From NCBI GenBank assembly GCA_905614365.1, contig CAJQSO010000007.1, positions 1-60,584 of the forward strand: 60,584 nt of DNA. The letters are read 5' to 3'. The DNA is from an uncultured Candidatus Thioglobus sp. (lineage in GTDB: Bacteria; Pseudomonadota; Gammaproteobacteria; PS1; Pseudothioglobaceae). The notes beneath the pieces were generated by a model, which worked only from the letters and a program-made list of their open reading frames with translations, was not told where the DNA came from and made no database searches. The first letter of the stretch is position 1; the number at the start of each line of letters is the position of its first letter. The translations under genes were made by a program, and so were the position numbers. Below are positions 37,942 through 46,634 of the stretch, piece after piece.

Positions 37942-38772
37942 ATGATTAAAAAATGTCTTTTCCCTGCGGCTGGCTATGGAACCCGTTTTCTACCTGCTAC
38001 CAAAGCAGTCCCCAAAGAGATGCTCCCAATACTAACCAAACCTTTAATGCAATATGGGGTGGAAGAGGCTCTGTCTGCCGGTATTACTAATATGGCTATT
38101 GTCACTGGAAGAGGCAAGAGAGCCATTGAGGATCACTTTGATAATGCGTTTGAACTGGAATCACAACTAAGTGGCACTTCAAAAGAGAGCTACCTAAAAG
38201 ATATCAAGGAGATCATTAAGAAATCGACCTTTACCTATGTTCGCCAGAAAAAAATGCTTGGACTAGGTCATGCTATTCTCACCGGTGAGCCCCTTATTGG
38301 GGATGAGCCTTTTGCCGTAGTTCTGGCAGATGATCTATGCGACTGTGATGAAGATGGTGTAATCTCACAAATGATAGAAGTCTATAACCAATACCAGTGC
38401 TCTGTGATAGCTATAGAGGAGGTGCCAATGAACCAAACCAGCAAATATGGAATTATCGCTGGCAATCTAGTAGATAATTCAGACGACACGTATCGCGTTA
38501 CTGATATGGTAGAAAAGCCTAAAGAGGAGAGTGCGCCAAGCAATATGGCAATCATTGGCCGCTACATCCTAACTCCAGATATTTTTAACATTCTCAAAAG
38601 CATCAGGCCTGACAAGAATGGTGAAATTCAAATCACTGACGCCCTGCTTGTTCAAGCAAAACAGTCTAAAGTGATCGCTTATAAATTTAAAGGAAGGCGC
38701 TTTGACTGTGGTGGCATTGAAGGCTTCATTCAGGCCACCAATTATTTTGCCAAAAAGCAGGGCATTATTTAA
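37942..38772 (+). CDS. galU: UTP--glucose-1-phosphate uridylyltransferase (GalU)
   Basis: A 276-aa enzyme that makes UDP-glucose. Signature GYGTRFLPATKAVPKEMLPI at the N-terminus, then VTGRGKRAIEDHFD, LADDLCD and VEKPKEESAPS. UDP-glucose feeds UDP-glucuronate (via Ugd, not in the window) and so the UDP-xylose made by the decarboxylase at 58104-59045. Slightly richer in GC than the genes to its left, it marks the edge of the polysaccharide region. Confidence 0.96.
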   Translation: MIKKCLFPAAGYGTRFLPATKAVPKEMLPILTKPLMQYGVEEALSAGITNMAIVTGRGKRAIEDHFDNAFELESQLSGTSKESYLKDIKEIIKKSTFTYVRQKKMLGLGHAILTGEPLIGDEPFAVVLADDLCDCDEDGVISQMIEVYNQYQCSVIAIEEVPMNQTSKYGIIAGNLVDNSDDTYRVTDMVEKPKEESAPSNMAIIGRYILTPDIFNILKSIRPDKNGEIQITDALLVQAKQSKVIAYKFKGRRFDCGGIEGFIQATNYFAKKQGII

Positions 38773-38784
38773 AATCAAGCAAAA

Positions 38785-38820
38785 AAAATCGCACTTAGAC
38801 CCTAGGGTAATTGCGATTTT
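38785..38820. terminator. Two-sided terminator between galU and wbpM-like gene
   Basis: Outer stem AAAATCGCA (38785-38793) / TGCGATTTT (38812-38820) with an inner palindrome ACCCTAGGGT. A run of eight A before the stem gives a U tract on minus-strand RNA, and TTTT follows it for plus-strand RNA. It can end galU transcripts from the left and the polysaccharide operon from the right. Confidence 0.7.
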
Positions 38821-38884
38821 ATAAGGCCGTACATCTTCAGAAAATACTCAGCCTAAGCCTTAGCTATTTCTCATCACCCAGCGC

Positions 38885-40753
38885 TCAAGCTTCATACAAA
38901 ATATCAGTAATATCACTTTGCGGTTTAAAGCCCGGCACAGCTTTTATTAGTAACTGTCGCAGCTTAGCCTGATCGCCGCTATCAATAGCCTCTTTAAGCC
39001 CATCAAGAATTAACTTTAAATCATCCCAGGCCAGCATCTCTTCCTCTGCGCGCAGGATCATTGGATTGTCAGTTTTGGAAACATTGCCGCCGATCAGCAG
39101 CTCCTCATAAAGCTTTTCGCCTGGCCTCAGACCGGTAAACTTAATCTCAATATCGCCGTTCGGGTTAAGCTTATCCTTAAGCCTTAGGCCGCTCAAACGA
39201 ATCATCTTTTCAGCCAGGTCTAAAATTCGAACAGGCTCCCCCATATCAAGCACAAACACATCCCCGCCCTTCGCCATAGCGCCCGCCTGAATAACCAGCT
39301 CAACAGCCTCGGGTATGGTCATAAAATAACGCTGAATTTTAGGATCCGTCACGGTAACCGGCCCGCCCCCTTTAATCTGCTCTCTGAACAGCGGCACCAC
39401 CGACCCACTGGAATCGAGCACATTGCCGAATCGTACCATACTAAAGCTTGTGCTGCTAACTACTGCCAAGGACTGCAATACCAATTCAGCCACGCGCTTT
39501 GTGGTCCCCATAGTATTGGTTGGGCGCACCGCCTTGTCCGTTGAAATAAGCACAAAAGTATCTACCCCATGATCGATCGCAGCCTGCGCGCAATTAAGGG
39601 TGCCAAAAACATTGTTACTCACCCCTTCAGCGTTGTTCGACTCGACCATCGGTACGTGTTTGTAGGCCGCCGCGTGATAGATTGTATTTACACCCAAGTG
39701 CCCCAGGACATGACTTAAGCGTTTACGGTTAGTAACAGAGCCCAGCATTGGCAGTATCTCAACATTGGGTATACCAACATTAGCGAGTTCTTTATGAATC
39801 CGGTACAGGGCGAACTCACTCTGATCAAACAGCACCAACACTTGGGGCTTTAAACCTAGTATCTGCCGGCACAGCTCAGCACCAATCGAGCCGCCAGCAC
39901 CGGTCACCATGACCACTTTATTGATAATATTTAGGCCCAATAACTCACTATTGACATCAACAGAAACACGCCCTAGCAGATCCTTGATGCTTACATCACG
40001 CAAATCAGCAATTCTTAACTTGCCCTGAGCAAGCTCTAAAACACCTGGCAAGGAGCGCACAAGTAGCCGATAAGGCTCCAAAAAATTGATAATTTTATTG
40101 CGCTGGACTCTTGATATTGCGGGCATGGCCAGCAACACTTCAGTGGCATTTTTTTGCTCAATCAGGTGGTCTAGATCCTTTCTTGAAAAAACCTCGATGC
40201 CATTAATAGATTGACGCTGCAGCTGAGAGTCATCGTCAATAAAAGCCACCGGCCTATACTCAGCCGACTGCATTAAAGCAATCGACAGCTGCCTGCCTGC
40301 AGAGCCTGCTCCATAAATTATCACTCTGATCGTTTTTTTATCCAGGGCCTCTGAGAGTAGCCAGCGAGCAATCATCCGTGAGCCACCAATGATTACAATG
40401 CCCAAGAGCCAGTTAATTAAAGTTACGGAGCGTGGTATATCTTGAAGGTTACTCATAAAGCCAATCATGCTCCACAGCAAGGCATACAGCGTTACCGCCT
40501 GGACAATAGACCACAACGCCTTAAAGCCGATATAACGAATAACCGCTCGATAAAGCCCAAAGCGCACAAAGACAGGAACGGCAATGAAAGGCGCAACTAA
40601 TACAATCCAGACAAGGTCACCCCCTGGAAAGTATAAATATCCAAGTCGAATTGAAAACGAGGCCAGTAGAATAGCCATAAGGGCGACAGAATCAAAAACC
40701 AACAGCATAAGTTGTTTTTGAAATCGCGACAAATTAATGAGTGTTTTTCTCAC
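38885..40753 (-). CDS. wbpM: WbpM/FlaA1-like UDP-HexNAc 4,6-dehydratase
   Basis: A 622-aa membrane-bound dehydratase. N-terminal part has about four membrane helices (20-40, 46-68, 82-104, 112-130), then a CoA-binding-like Rossmann domain (VIIYGAGSAGRQ) and a C-terminal SDR domain with TGAGGSIGAEL, FVLISTDKAVRPTNTMGTTKR, where Met replaces the SDR Tyr as in WbpM. It makes UDP-4-keto-6-deoxy-GlcNAc, the entry to QuiNAc, D-FucNAc and bacillosamine. Last gene of the cluster, the place wbpM also holds in Pseudomonas O-antigen loci. Clearly higher GC than the next genes upstream. Confidence 0.93.
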   Translation of the reverse strand: MRKTLINLSRFQKQLMLLVFDSVALMAILLASFSIRLGYLYFPGGDLVWIVLVAPFIAVPVFVRFGLYRAVIRYIGFKALWSIVQAVTLYALLWSMIGFMSNLQDIPRSVTLINWLLGIVIIGGSRMIARWLLSEALDKKTIRVIIYGAGSAGRQLSIALMQSAEYRPVAFIDDDSQLQRQSINGIEVFSRKDLDHLIEQKNATEVLLAMPAISRVQRNKIINFLEPYRLLVRSLPGVLELAQGKLRIADLRDVSIKDLLGRVSVDVNSELLGLNIINKVVMVTGAGGSIGAELCRQILGLKPQVLVLFDQSEFALYRIHKELANVGIPNVEILPMLGSVTNRKRLSHVLGHLGVNTIYHAAAYKHVPMVESNNAEGVSNNVFGTLNCAQAAIDHGVDTFVLISTDKAVRPTNTMGTTKRVAELVLQSLAVVSSTSFSMVRFGNVLDSSGSVVPLFREQIKGGGPVTVTDPKIQRYFMTIPEAVELVIQAGAMAKGGDVFVLDMGEPVRILDLAEKMIRLSGLRLKDKLNPNGDIEIKFTGLRPGEKLYEELLIGGNVSKTDNPMILRAEEEMLAWDDLKLILDGLKEAIDSGDQAKLRQLLIKAVPGFKPQSDITDILYEA

Positions 40754-41046
40754 AGGATACGAATTAGTTTAATTTACTAGGGTTAGTATAGGTGCTTTTA
40801 GAGTTGATAAGGGCATTTATCAAAGGTCAGTTCGTTTCGTTAAAAAGGTATTTTTTTACACACATATAATTTTATTAATCCATTTAAAAAAGCTAATAGA
40901 TCAATTATAATCCTTATATCATGTCAAAATAAAGATGAACACAGTGGCAGCCAAACAACCGATAAGAATAAAATCATCTCTAATCGCAATTCATTCACGG
41001 CCTTACTTATTTTAACGAGTTAACTATATTAGTTAAATATTCCTAT
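40754..41046. other. Gap upstream of wbpM-like gene
   Basis: 293 AT-rich bases without a convincing gene. A perfect 7-base inverted repeat TTGATAA-6-TTATCAA lies at 40804-40823, about 50 bases before the wbpM-like start, and could be an operator or a weak hairpin. The gap sits on the composition change between the AT-rich DUF268 gene and the GC-richer dehydratase. Confidence 0.4.
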
Positions 41047-41841
41047 TTAATTATATTTTTTAAAAGTATATATTCCTAAACCATATGTAATTTTATCTAT
41101 CACTTCTGTTATATCTCTGTTAGTGTGAAGATCCCCATTATCATCAACATAATCAAAGTTAATTAGTTCTAGCTCTTGTTTAACCCTTTTAATCTTTAAA
41201 ATTGTTTCTGGATGAGATATCCTATGAGCATTAAAATGAACCTCATCTCCTAAACCTATTGGCACACTAATATATAACTTACCACTTTTTTTAAGCATTT
41301 TAATTAAATTATTTACTCCATCTTCTAAGCCATTAACATTTATCGGATCAGAATATCTACCTAAACCAAAATGTTCCAAAGAATGAAGGCAAGATAAAGA
41401 ATCTGTTGTTTTTAACTTATCGCTAGAATTCATAAAGTCTACCTGTCTAAAAATAATATTTTTATGTACGCAATTTAATTTTCTTACATCATATACCTCA
41501 ATTTCACGAAATGATGCAACATGGGCAACAAAACCATCAACTCTCGAAGCAACATCAACGTGTCTTATTGGATTATCCTCATAAATATAACTTGCTATCA
41601 AAAGATCTTGATGAAAATATTGACTTGAGGCAGAACCACTCTCTTCTTGATAATCACCTAAGATAGGATAAATATGAGTAATTTTTCCACCATATTTTTT
41701 CCATAGAAATAGTTCTCTTATAAATCTTGGTAAATTTTTAGCAGACTTAAAGAATAAAACTGGATTTAAACCAAATGTAGCAAAAATTACTAAAATATTT
41801 TTGATAAAAGGTATTTTTTTAACTATATTTTTTAAACTCAT
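41047..41841 (-). CDS. DUF268 family protein
   Basis: A 264-aa protein of the DUF268 type, seen in surface-glycan clusters. A hydrophobic stretch near residues 12-32 may anchor it. The core HVDVASRVDGFVAHVASF, then EVYDVRKLN, LSCLHSLEHFGLGRY and LYISVPIGLGDEVHFNAHR looks like a degenerate class I methyltransferase fold (a Gly-poor motif I, an SLEHFGLG motif after it). No function is proven. It is very AT-rich and stands alone between two gaps. Confidence 0.75.
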   Translation of the reverse strand: MSLKNIVKKIPFIKNILVIFATFGLNPVLFFKSAKNLPRFIRELFLWKKYGGKITHIYPILGDYQEESGSASSQYFHQDLLIASYIYEDNPIRHVDVASRVDGFVAHVASFREIEVYDVRKLNCVHKNIIFRQVDFMNSSDKLKTTDSLSCLHSLEHFGLGRYSDPINVNGLEDGVNNLIKMLKKSGKLYISVPIGLGDEVHFNAHRISHPETILKIKRVKQELELINFDYVDDNGDLHTNRDITEVIDKITYGLGIYTFKKYN

Positions 41842-42279
41842 TTAAATTATTTATTATTTATTTAGGAGTTCATTCAACAGCTACTGAATGAATTTGTATT
41901 GTACCTTAGAAGAAAATGTTATTCCATGTCAAGATTTCATATTCTCAACTACATTGGTTCAGCGGATACACTAGAAAAATAGAGACAATATTACCTTGGA
42001 ATTTACCACAGAATATTACGTAGAAGGAGGTACAAATGTAAGGGTAGATATAGCCTAACTCTCTATGCACCTAAGCCAAAGTTACACCGGGTTGTTTGGC
42101 TTACTCTTAAGTACTTTATTTAAATTCTTATGAATACTTTCTGTTCATTTGATGTCACTCCTAAAAAGGCATTATCGCCCTGTTTAGTTATGTCCGTAAA
42201 GTCGGGGTAAAACCCAACTATCATTAATTCAAAAGGATTACTTCAAGTTCATCACGTCTATAAATACAGTCTAGATCCA
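41842..42279. other. 438-base gap with inverted repeats
   Basis: No supported gene. Two perfect inverted repeats are visible: TTCATTCA-8-TGAATGAA (41869-41892) and TAAGCCAAA-14-TTTGGCTTA (42072-42103), neither followed by a clear T run. A 34-codon frame on the minus strand (42120-42224, product beginning MIVGFYPDF) may be a fragment of a lost gene. The gap may be the scar of a deleted gene or element between the phosphoglycosyl transferase and DUF268. Confidence 0.45.
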
Positions 42280-42840
42280 TTAATGAGAAACCCCATCTTT
42301 TTTTATTACCTTAATAAACGTTAGCCAAATAATCTTAATATCCAACCACAAAGATTGATGATGTAGATACTCAACATCCAAATCTACTTTCTGAGGAATA
42401 GGTAATTCATCACGTCCATTAATTTGAGCCCACCCCGTTAAACCTGGCACTAAGTCATGGACACCTTTTTCAGTTCGTAAAGCAATTAAATCATCTTGAT
42501 TAAATAACGCAGGACGAGGTCCAACAAAACTCATATCACCCTTGATGATCGACCATAATTGAGGTAGCTCATCCAAACTCGATTTGCGTAAAAAGTCACC
42601 TATCGGTGTCAAAACACTCTTAGGATCAGCTAATAAATGGGTTGCCACTTCCGGCGTATCAATATTCATACTTCGGAATTTAGGCATTTTAAAAATTACA
42701 TTATCCTTACCCACTCGATCTGACCAATAAAAAATAGGGCCTTTTGAAGTCAGCTTTACCAATACAACAACTATGATAACTGGTAACGATAATAATACTA
42801 CTGTCACCAATATCAGGATTAAATCAACGAGTCTCTTCAT
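42280..42840 (-). CDS. PglC-like monotopic phosphoglycosyl transferase
   Basis: A 186-aa sugar-1-phosphate transferase that loads the first sugar onto undecaprenyl phosphate at the inner membrane. N-terminal re-entrant hydrophobic segment (LILILVTVVLLSLPVIIVVVL), a basic FKMPKFRSM strand, the catalytic Asp-Glu pair in SSLDELPQL, SFVGPRPA and PGLTGWAQINGR. It is the small (PglC-size) form without extra N-terminal helices. The expected donor is a UDP-N-acetyl-6-deoxyhexose such as the products of the dehydratases in this cluster; exact sugar unknown. Confidence 0.92.
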   Translation of the reverse strand: MKRLVDLILILVTVVLLSLPVIIVVVLVKLTSKGPIFYWSDRVGKDNVIFKMPKFRSMNIDTPEVATHLLADPKSVLTPIGDFLRKSSLDELPQLWSIIKGDMSFVGPRPALFNQDDLIALRTEKGVHDLVPGLTGWAQINGRDELPIPQKVDLDVEYLHHQSLWLDIKIIWLTFIKVIKKDGVSH

Positions 42841-42917
42841 TAGAAGTCACAACCTCACTATACTGTAATCTCGAAAAACCTCAAATTGCCCTGTGTAATC
42901 CCATAAACTAAGATCAG

Positions 42918-44519
42918 CTAAAAGCTATCCCAATTACTTTCAATATATTCAGCTACTCTTATGGCATTTGCTGCTATTGTCAAACTAGGGTTAGCCCCCC
43001 CACTTGAAGGAAAAAATGACGCGTCGACAATAAATAAGTTACTAATATCATGAGATCTATTGTTTTTATCTAACACACTTTGAGTTGGGTCTAGACCAAA
43101 GCAACATGTGCCACATGAGTGACCAAAGTTAATATTATTTTTGCCATTTAACTTAATTACCCTGTATTTAGACTTAACTAACTTTGATAAACTTTTCCTA
43201 AGCGCTAAAGATCTAACTCTCAGCTCATCTCGATAGTTATACTCAAACTCTAAATCTCCATTATTACCAATAAACACTCTATTATCTAAATAAGGGATGT
43301 CCTCAATAATACTTGCAAACATTGTTGATCCTCTAAAAACCCACTCAGCAAAGGAAGCAATAAAATTTAGGACAAAATTATTACTTCTAAGTTTTATTTT
43401 TAACTTACTTAATTTCCGAGAGATTACCCCTCCTAAATATTTTTTTGTAAACCAGTTGAAACCCATTTCTTGTATATTACCGCATTTCATATTTCCAACA
43501 AAATAGAACTGATTTGATGAAATCTGTCTCGAGGAATAGTATTTTCCAACACGCCATTTTGGCTGAATAGTGAAAATATCGCTTGCATGAAACATAAGAT
43601 TCTTCCCAACCATACCGCTTGAATTGGCAAGCCCATTGGGCCATACGTCAGAGCTAGATCTCATCAGAAGAGCTGGGGTAAAGAGAGCACCAGCAGCAAG
43701 AACAATTACCTTTCCGGTAATGTTAAGTGTTTTATTATCTATATTACATTCAACAAGTTGTGCATGATCTTTTGATGCGTGTATTTTTGTAACATTACAA
43801 TTCACCAAGATTTTTGCCCCATACCTAGATAACGCTGGCTCAACACATAGTCTACTTGTATCTCCTTTACCACGATGCATACATACAACTCCCGGACAAC
43901 CCTCTTCGCATATATTGAAATTTACAGCCATGTGAGATCGGTATGGGTTCACACCTAAATCATCCAGGTCCTGGAAAAGTTTTTCTCCACTATTAGTAAG
44001 ATTATTGGGAGTTAATAAATTAGATTCAGTATCTAAATTACACGGGTCTTGAGTCCCAGAGACCTCAAACAATGATTCAGCCTTACGATAATATTTTGTA
44101 AATGTTTTATAAGCAATGGGCCAACGATCAGGCAAGTGTGAGTCACAAATCTCAGGATAATTTTTTTTGGGCTCAAAGTCAGAAGCGTGCATCCTTTCGA
44201 GTTGCGCTGCATATAAATTCGTCGATCCTCCGACGCCATTACCTAAAGAAAGAAATGAATCAAGTCGGCCAAATGTAGTTTTACCTCGTATTTTATGCGG
44301 CCATTGGCCCCTTTCTTTTCTTGATTTTACTGAGTCATCAACGTTTTGCTTATCAAAAAAATCTGGTAGAAAAACGCCATCTTCTAAAAATAAGACTTTT
44401 TTACCTAATTTAGCAAGCTCGTAACCAGAAACACCACCCCCCATTCCAGCGCCAATAACTATAACATCCCATTGTTGATTTTCAGGATCTAGAGGAATGA
44501 ATTCTTCAATATTAAACAT
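42918..44519 (-). CDS. GMC-family FAD oxidoreductase in glycan cluster
   Basis: A 533-aa flavoprotein. N-terminal FAD site DVIVIGAGMGGGVSGYELAKLG (about 19-40, shown in two parts: DVIVIGAGMGGG and VSGYELAKLG), substrate-entry segment SLGNGVGGSTNLYAAQ, a Cys-rich stretch CEEGCPGVVC followed by KGDTSRLC (about 203-225), and the GMC C-terminal domain with the catalytic His in GHSCGT, VDASFFPSSGGANPS and an Asn in place of the second active-site residue. No signal peptide is seen. GMC enzymes oxidise alcohols, often sugars or sterols. It stands 9 bases after the CgeB-like glycosyltransferase, so it probably oxidises a hydroxyl of a sugar or lipid-linked sugar; this is inference. Confidence 0.88.
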   Translation of the reverse strand: MFNIEEFIPLDPENQQWDVIVIGAGMGGGVSGYELAKLGKKVLFLEDGVFLPDFFDKQNVDDSVKSRKERGQWPHKIRGKTTFGRLDSFLSLGNGVGGSTNLYAAQLERMHASDFEPKKNYPEICDSHLPDRWPIAYKTFTKYYRKAESLFEVSGTQDPCNLDTESNLLTPNNLTNSGEKLFQDLDDLGVNPYRSHMAVNFNICEEGCPGVVCMHRGKGDTSRLCVEPALSRYGAKILVNCNVTKIHASKDHAQLVECNIDNKTLNITGKVIVLAAGALFTPALLMRSSSDVWPNGLANSSGMVGKNLMFHASDIFTIQPKWRVGKYYSSRQISSNQFYFVGNMKCGNIQEMGFNWFTKKYLGGVISRKLSKLKIKLRSNNFVLNFIASFAEWVFRGSTMFASIIEDIPYLDNRVFIGNNGDLEFEYNYRDELRVRSLALRKSLSKLVKSKYRVIKLNGKNNINFGHSCGTCCFGLDPTQSVLDKNNRSHDISNLFIVDASFFPSSGGANPSLTIAANAIRVAEYIESNWDSF

Positions 44520-44528
44520 AATATAACC

Positions 44529-45557
44529 CTAGACCAAATCAACGGTCTTAAGAATCGCTAAAGCTCTGTCGTCTATTTTATTTGGACTATTTAGTATCAT
44601 TTCATAAGACTCATCAGCAATTTTTTGTCTTTCAGACTCATTCTCAAGATAATAATTACATTTTTCCTCCAACTCTTGGGCAGAGGAGAAGCATGCTATA
44701 TTTTTATCTTCTTGAAAAATAGAACTAATTTTCTCTGATCTTTCAGATAACTGAAATGCCCCACATGCAGGTACTTCATAGTTCCTGAAATTAGATGTAT
44801 CACGATTCTCTAAAGTCAGCATATTAAGGTTAATTTTACATGCATTAACAACTTTGCTCATTTCAGGAAAATATATAGGAGGCATACACTTAATTGATTT
44901 TTTGAATGCCTTTCCTGATTTATACCAACCCTGACCCCAAACTCTTACATTTAAGGACCGTAGACCATAAATATACTCCTCTCTTCTCGGACTCCAATTT
45001 GCAACAAAAACAACGTCACTTCCGTATTTATTTATTTCGCTCCTCGATAATGAAAGCTTTTTTTGAATAGTCGGCATGCAGTACCAGTCAAGTGCAACTA
45101 CTTTTTTCACTCCTTTATTAAGATATTCATCAAATAAGTGCTCTCTTGGACTAAAAATAACATCATATAAGTGGATTGAATCTACCACATACTTAGAGCT
45201 ACTTATCGGATTATTAAAGTCGTCTGGATCCCAATTAACCATATAATCGACATTGTTCTTTACTCGACGCAAAGTTTCTGGCGATAAATTTGCTCCTTTC
45301 AAAACAACCAACAAATTATATCTAACTGCTTCTGTTTCAGCTAAAAAATCCTTGTTTATTTTGTTAGAAATTGATGACATCAACAATCTATCAAGAATTT
45401 TATTAGTAATTGATGGACTTGCAGTTCTGTAGAAATGACTTGTATAGTCAAATAAAGAAGCCTTATGACCAAGTTTATTAAAGCTATCTACAAGGTTTGG
45501 CCCCATTGCCCAGCCTATATCTTCTCCGTATATTAATATATCTAGTTTTTTTGTCAT
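44529..45557 (-). CDS. CgeB-like glycosyltransferase
   Basis: A 342-aa protein with the GT-B layout of the CgeB/DUF3880 group. N-terminal half starts DILIYGEDIGWAMGPNLV; the C-terminal half has VFVANWSPRREEYIYGL, the acceptor-donor region NMLTLENRDTSNFRNYEVPACGAFQLSE (given here as NMLTLENRDTSNFR and NYEVPACGAF), and LEEKCNYYLENE, typical of Glyco_trans_1_2. No donor can be assigned. AT-rich, and part of the same block as the GMC gene. Confidence 0.85.
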   Translation of the reverse strand: MTKKLDILIYGEDIGWAMGPNLVDSFNKLGHKASLFDYTSHFYRTASPSITNKILDRLLMSSISNKINKDFLAETEAVRYNLLVVLKGANLSPETLRRVKNNVDYMVNWDPDDFNNPISSSKYVVDSIHLYDVIFSPREHLFDEYLNKGVKKVVALDWYCMPTIQKKLSLSRSEINKYGSDVVFVANWSPRREEYIYGLRSLNVRVWGQGWYKSGKAFKKSIKCMPPIYFPEMSKVVNACKINLNMLTLENRDTSNFRNYEVPACGAFQLSERSEKISSIFQEDKNIACFSSAQELEEKCNYYLENESERQKIADESYEMILNSPNKIDDRALAILKTVDLV

Positions 45558-45677
45558 TATGATACCTTAATCTTTCTCAATTATATTTTACCAAGAGTGT
45601 GCTCCCGCTAATCAATATATTCATTACAACAGGATATAGCTTTACTAATTCCCAAAGATCGAATACTCACTTCAAAC

Positions 45678-46634
45678 TCATAGCCCTTCTGCCGCTTTCT
45701 TCAAGCCTTCATCCAACGATAGAGGTGGAGTCCAGCCCAACAAGTGCCTGGTTTTTTCAATATCTACCTGCAGAGATCCACATAGACGCAGGACCATGTC
45801 CCGCTTACCCACCATGCCTGCCGCCAGTTTCAGCCAACTCACCGGAACCGGAACCAAACGCGCTGGGTGGCCCAGGGCCTGACCCATGCGGCACAATAGC
45901 TCGGTGGAGGAAACATCTTCGCCGTCGGAGACCAGAAAAGTCTGGTTGGCTGCAGCGGGATGCATAAGACAAGTCACGAGCAAGTCGACGAAATTGTCCA
46001 GCCCCACCAGGCTGCGTTGGTTATGAATGGTGCGCAGCGGCAATGGCACGCCGCGCTTGAGCCAGCGCATCATGGTGGCAAAGTTGGCTTTGACGCCGGG
46101 GCCATATATCAAAGGCGGACGAATAATGACCACCTCCATGCCAGATTGCCCAGCGATCTCGCGGAGACCCTGCTCGGCTTCCATCTTGGACACGCCATAA
46201 GCGTCCAGTGGCGCAGGCGCATCGTCTGCCATGAACGGGTGCCCAAGTTGCGTCACCTCGCCATTGACCTTGATGGAACTGACAAATACAAAACGCTGCA
46301 CACCGGCTGCAGCTGCCTGACGGGCCAGGCTCAGTGTGCCTTGCACATTGACCCGGCGAAACTCCTCCAGCGGGTCAGCGGCCCTATCCACCATCACATG
46401 CACTCGTGCGGCAAGGTGAACGACAACCTCACAACCCGTGAGTGCATCGCGCCAATCGTTAGCTTCGTCACACTGGAAGAACGAGATGTTTTTATGTTTT
46501 GGAATCCGCCTTTCACGAGATGTACAAACTATTTTGGTGATCCCAAGTTTGTGCAGACTTACTATCAGTGCTTGCCCAACAAAGCCTGTTGCACCTGTCA
46601 CCAAAACAGAGGGAAACTCAGAGGATTCTAGCAT
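45678..46634 (-). CDS. NAD-dependent sugar epimerase/reductase, WbpV/WbjF-like
   Basis: A 318-aa extended SDR. Nucleotide site LVTGATGFVGQA, FVSSIKVNG, and YGVSKMEAE with the catalytic Tyr and Lys, then RPPLIYGPG. The nearest named relatives are the 4-ketoreductases WbpV/WbjF of Pseudomonas O-antigen clusters, which act on UDP-4-keto-6-deoxy-GlcNAc (WbpM product) to give QuiNAc-type sugars. Most of the gene is GC-rich (40 of 60 bases in the line from 46321), while the first 60 or so codons are close to the AT-rich surroundings. Its start overlaps the upstream glycosyltransferase by 17 bases. Confidence 0.88.
   Translation of the reverse strand: MLESSEFPSVLVTGATGFVGQALIVSLHKLGITKIVCTSRERRIPKHKNISFFQCDEANDWRDALTGCEVVVHLAARVHVMVDRAADPLEEFRRVNVQGTLSLARQAAAAGVQRFVFVSSIKVNGEVTQLGHPFMADDAPAPLDAYGVSKMEAEQGLREIAGQSGMEVVIIRPPLIYGPGVKANFATMMRWLKRGVPLPLRTIHNQRSLVGLDNFVDLLVTCLMHPAAANQTFLVSDGEDVSSTELLCRMGQALGHPARLVPVPVSWLKLAAGMVGKRDMVLRLCGSLQVDIEKTRHLLGWTPPLSLDEGLKKAAEGL

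Noticed and set aside
42120-42224. 34-codon minus-strand frame as a gene
   Set aside because: No clear ribosome binding site and no recognised family; kept only as a note in the gap description.
45960-46631. Long open frame (223 aa) on the plus strand
   Set aside because: It lies opposite the clear SDR epimerase and is a by-product of its high GC; the translation has no known motif and is rich in His, Cys and Gln.
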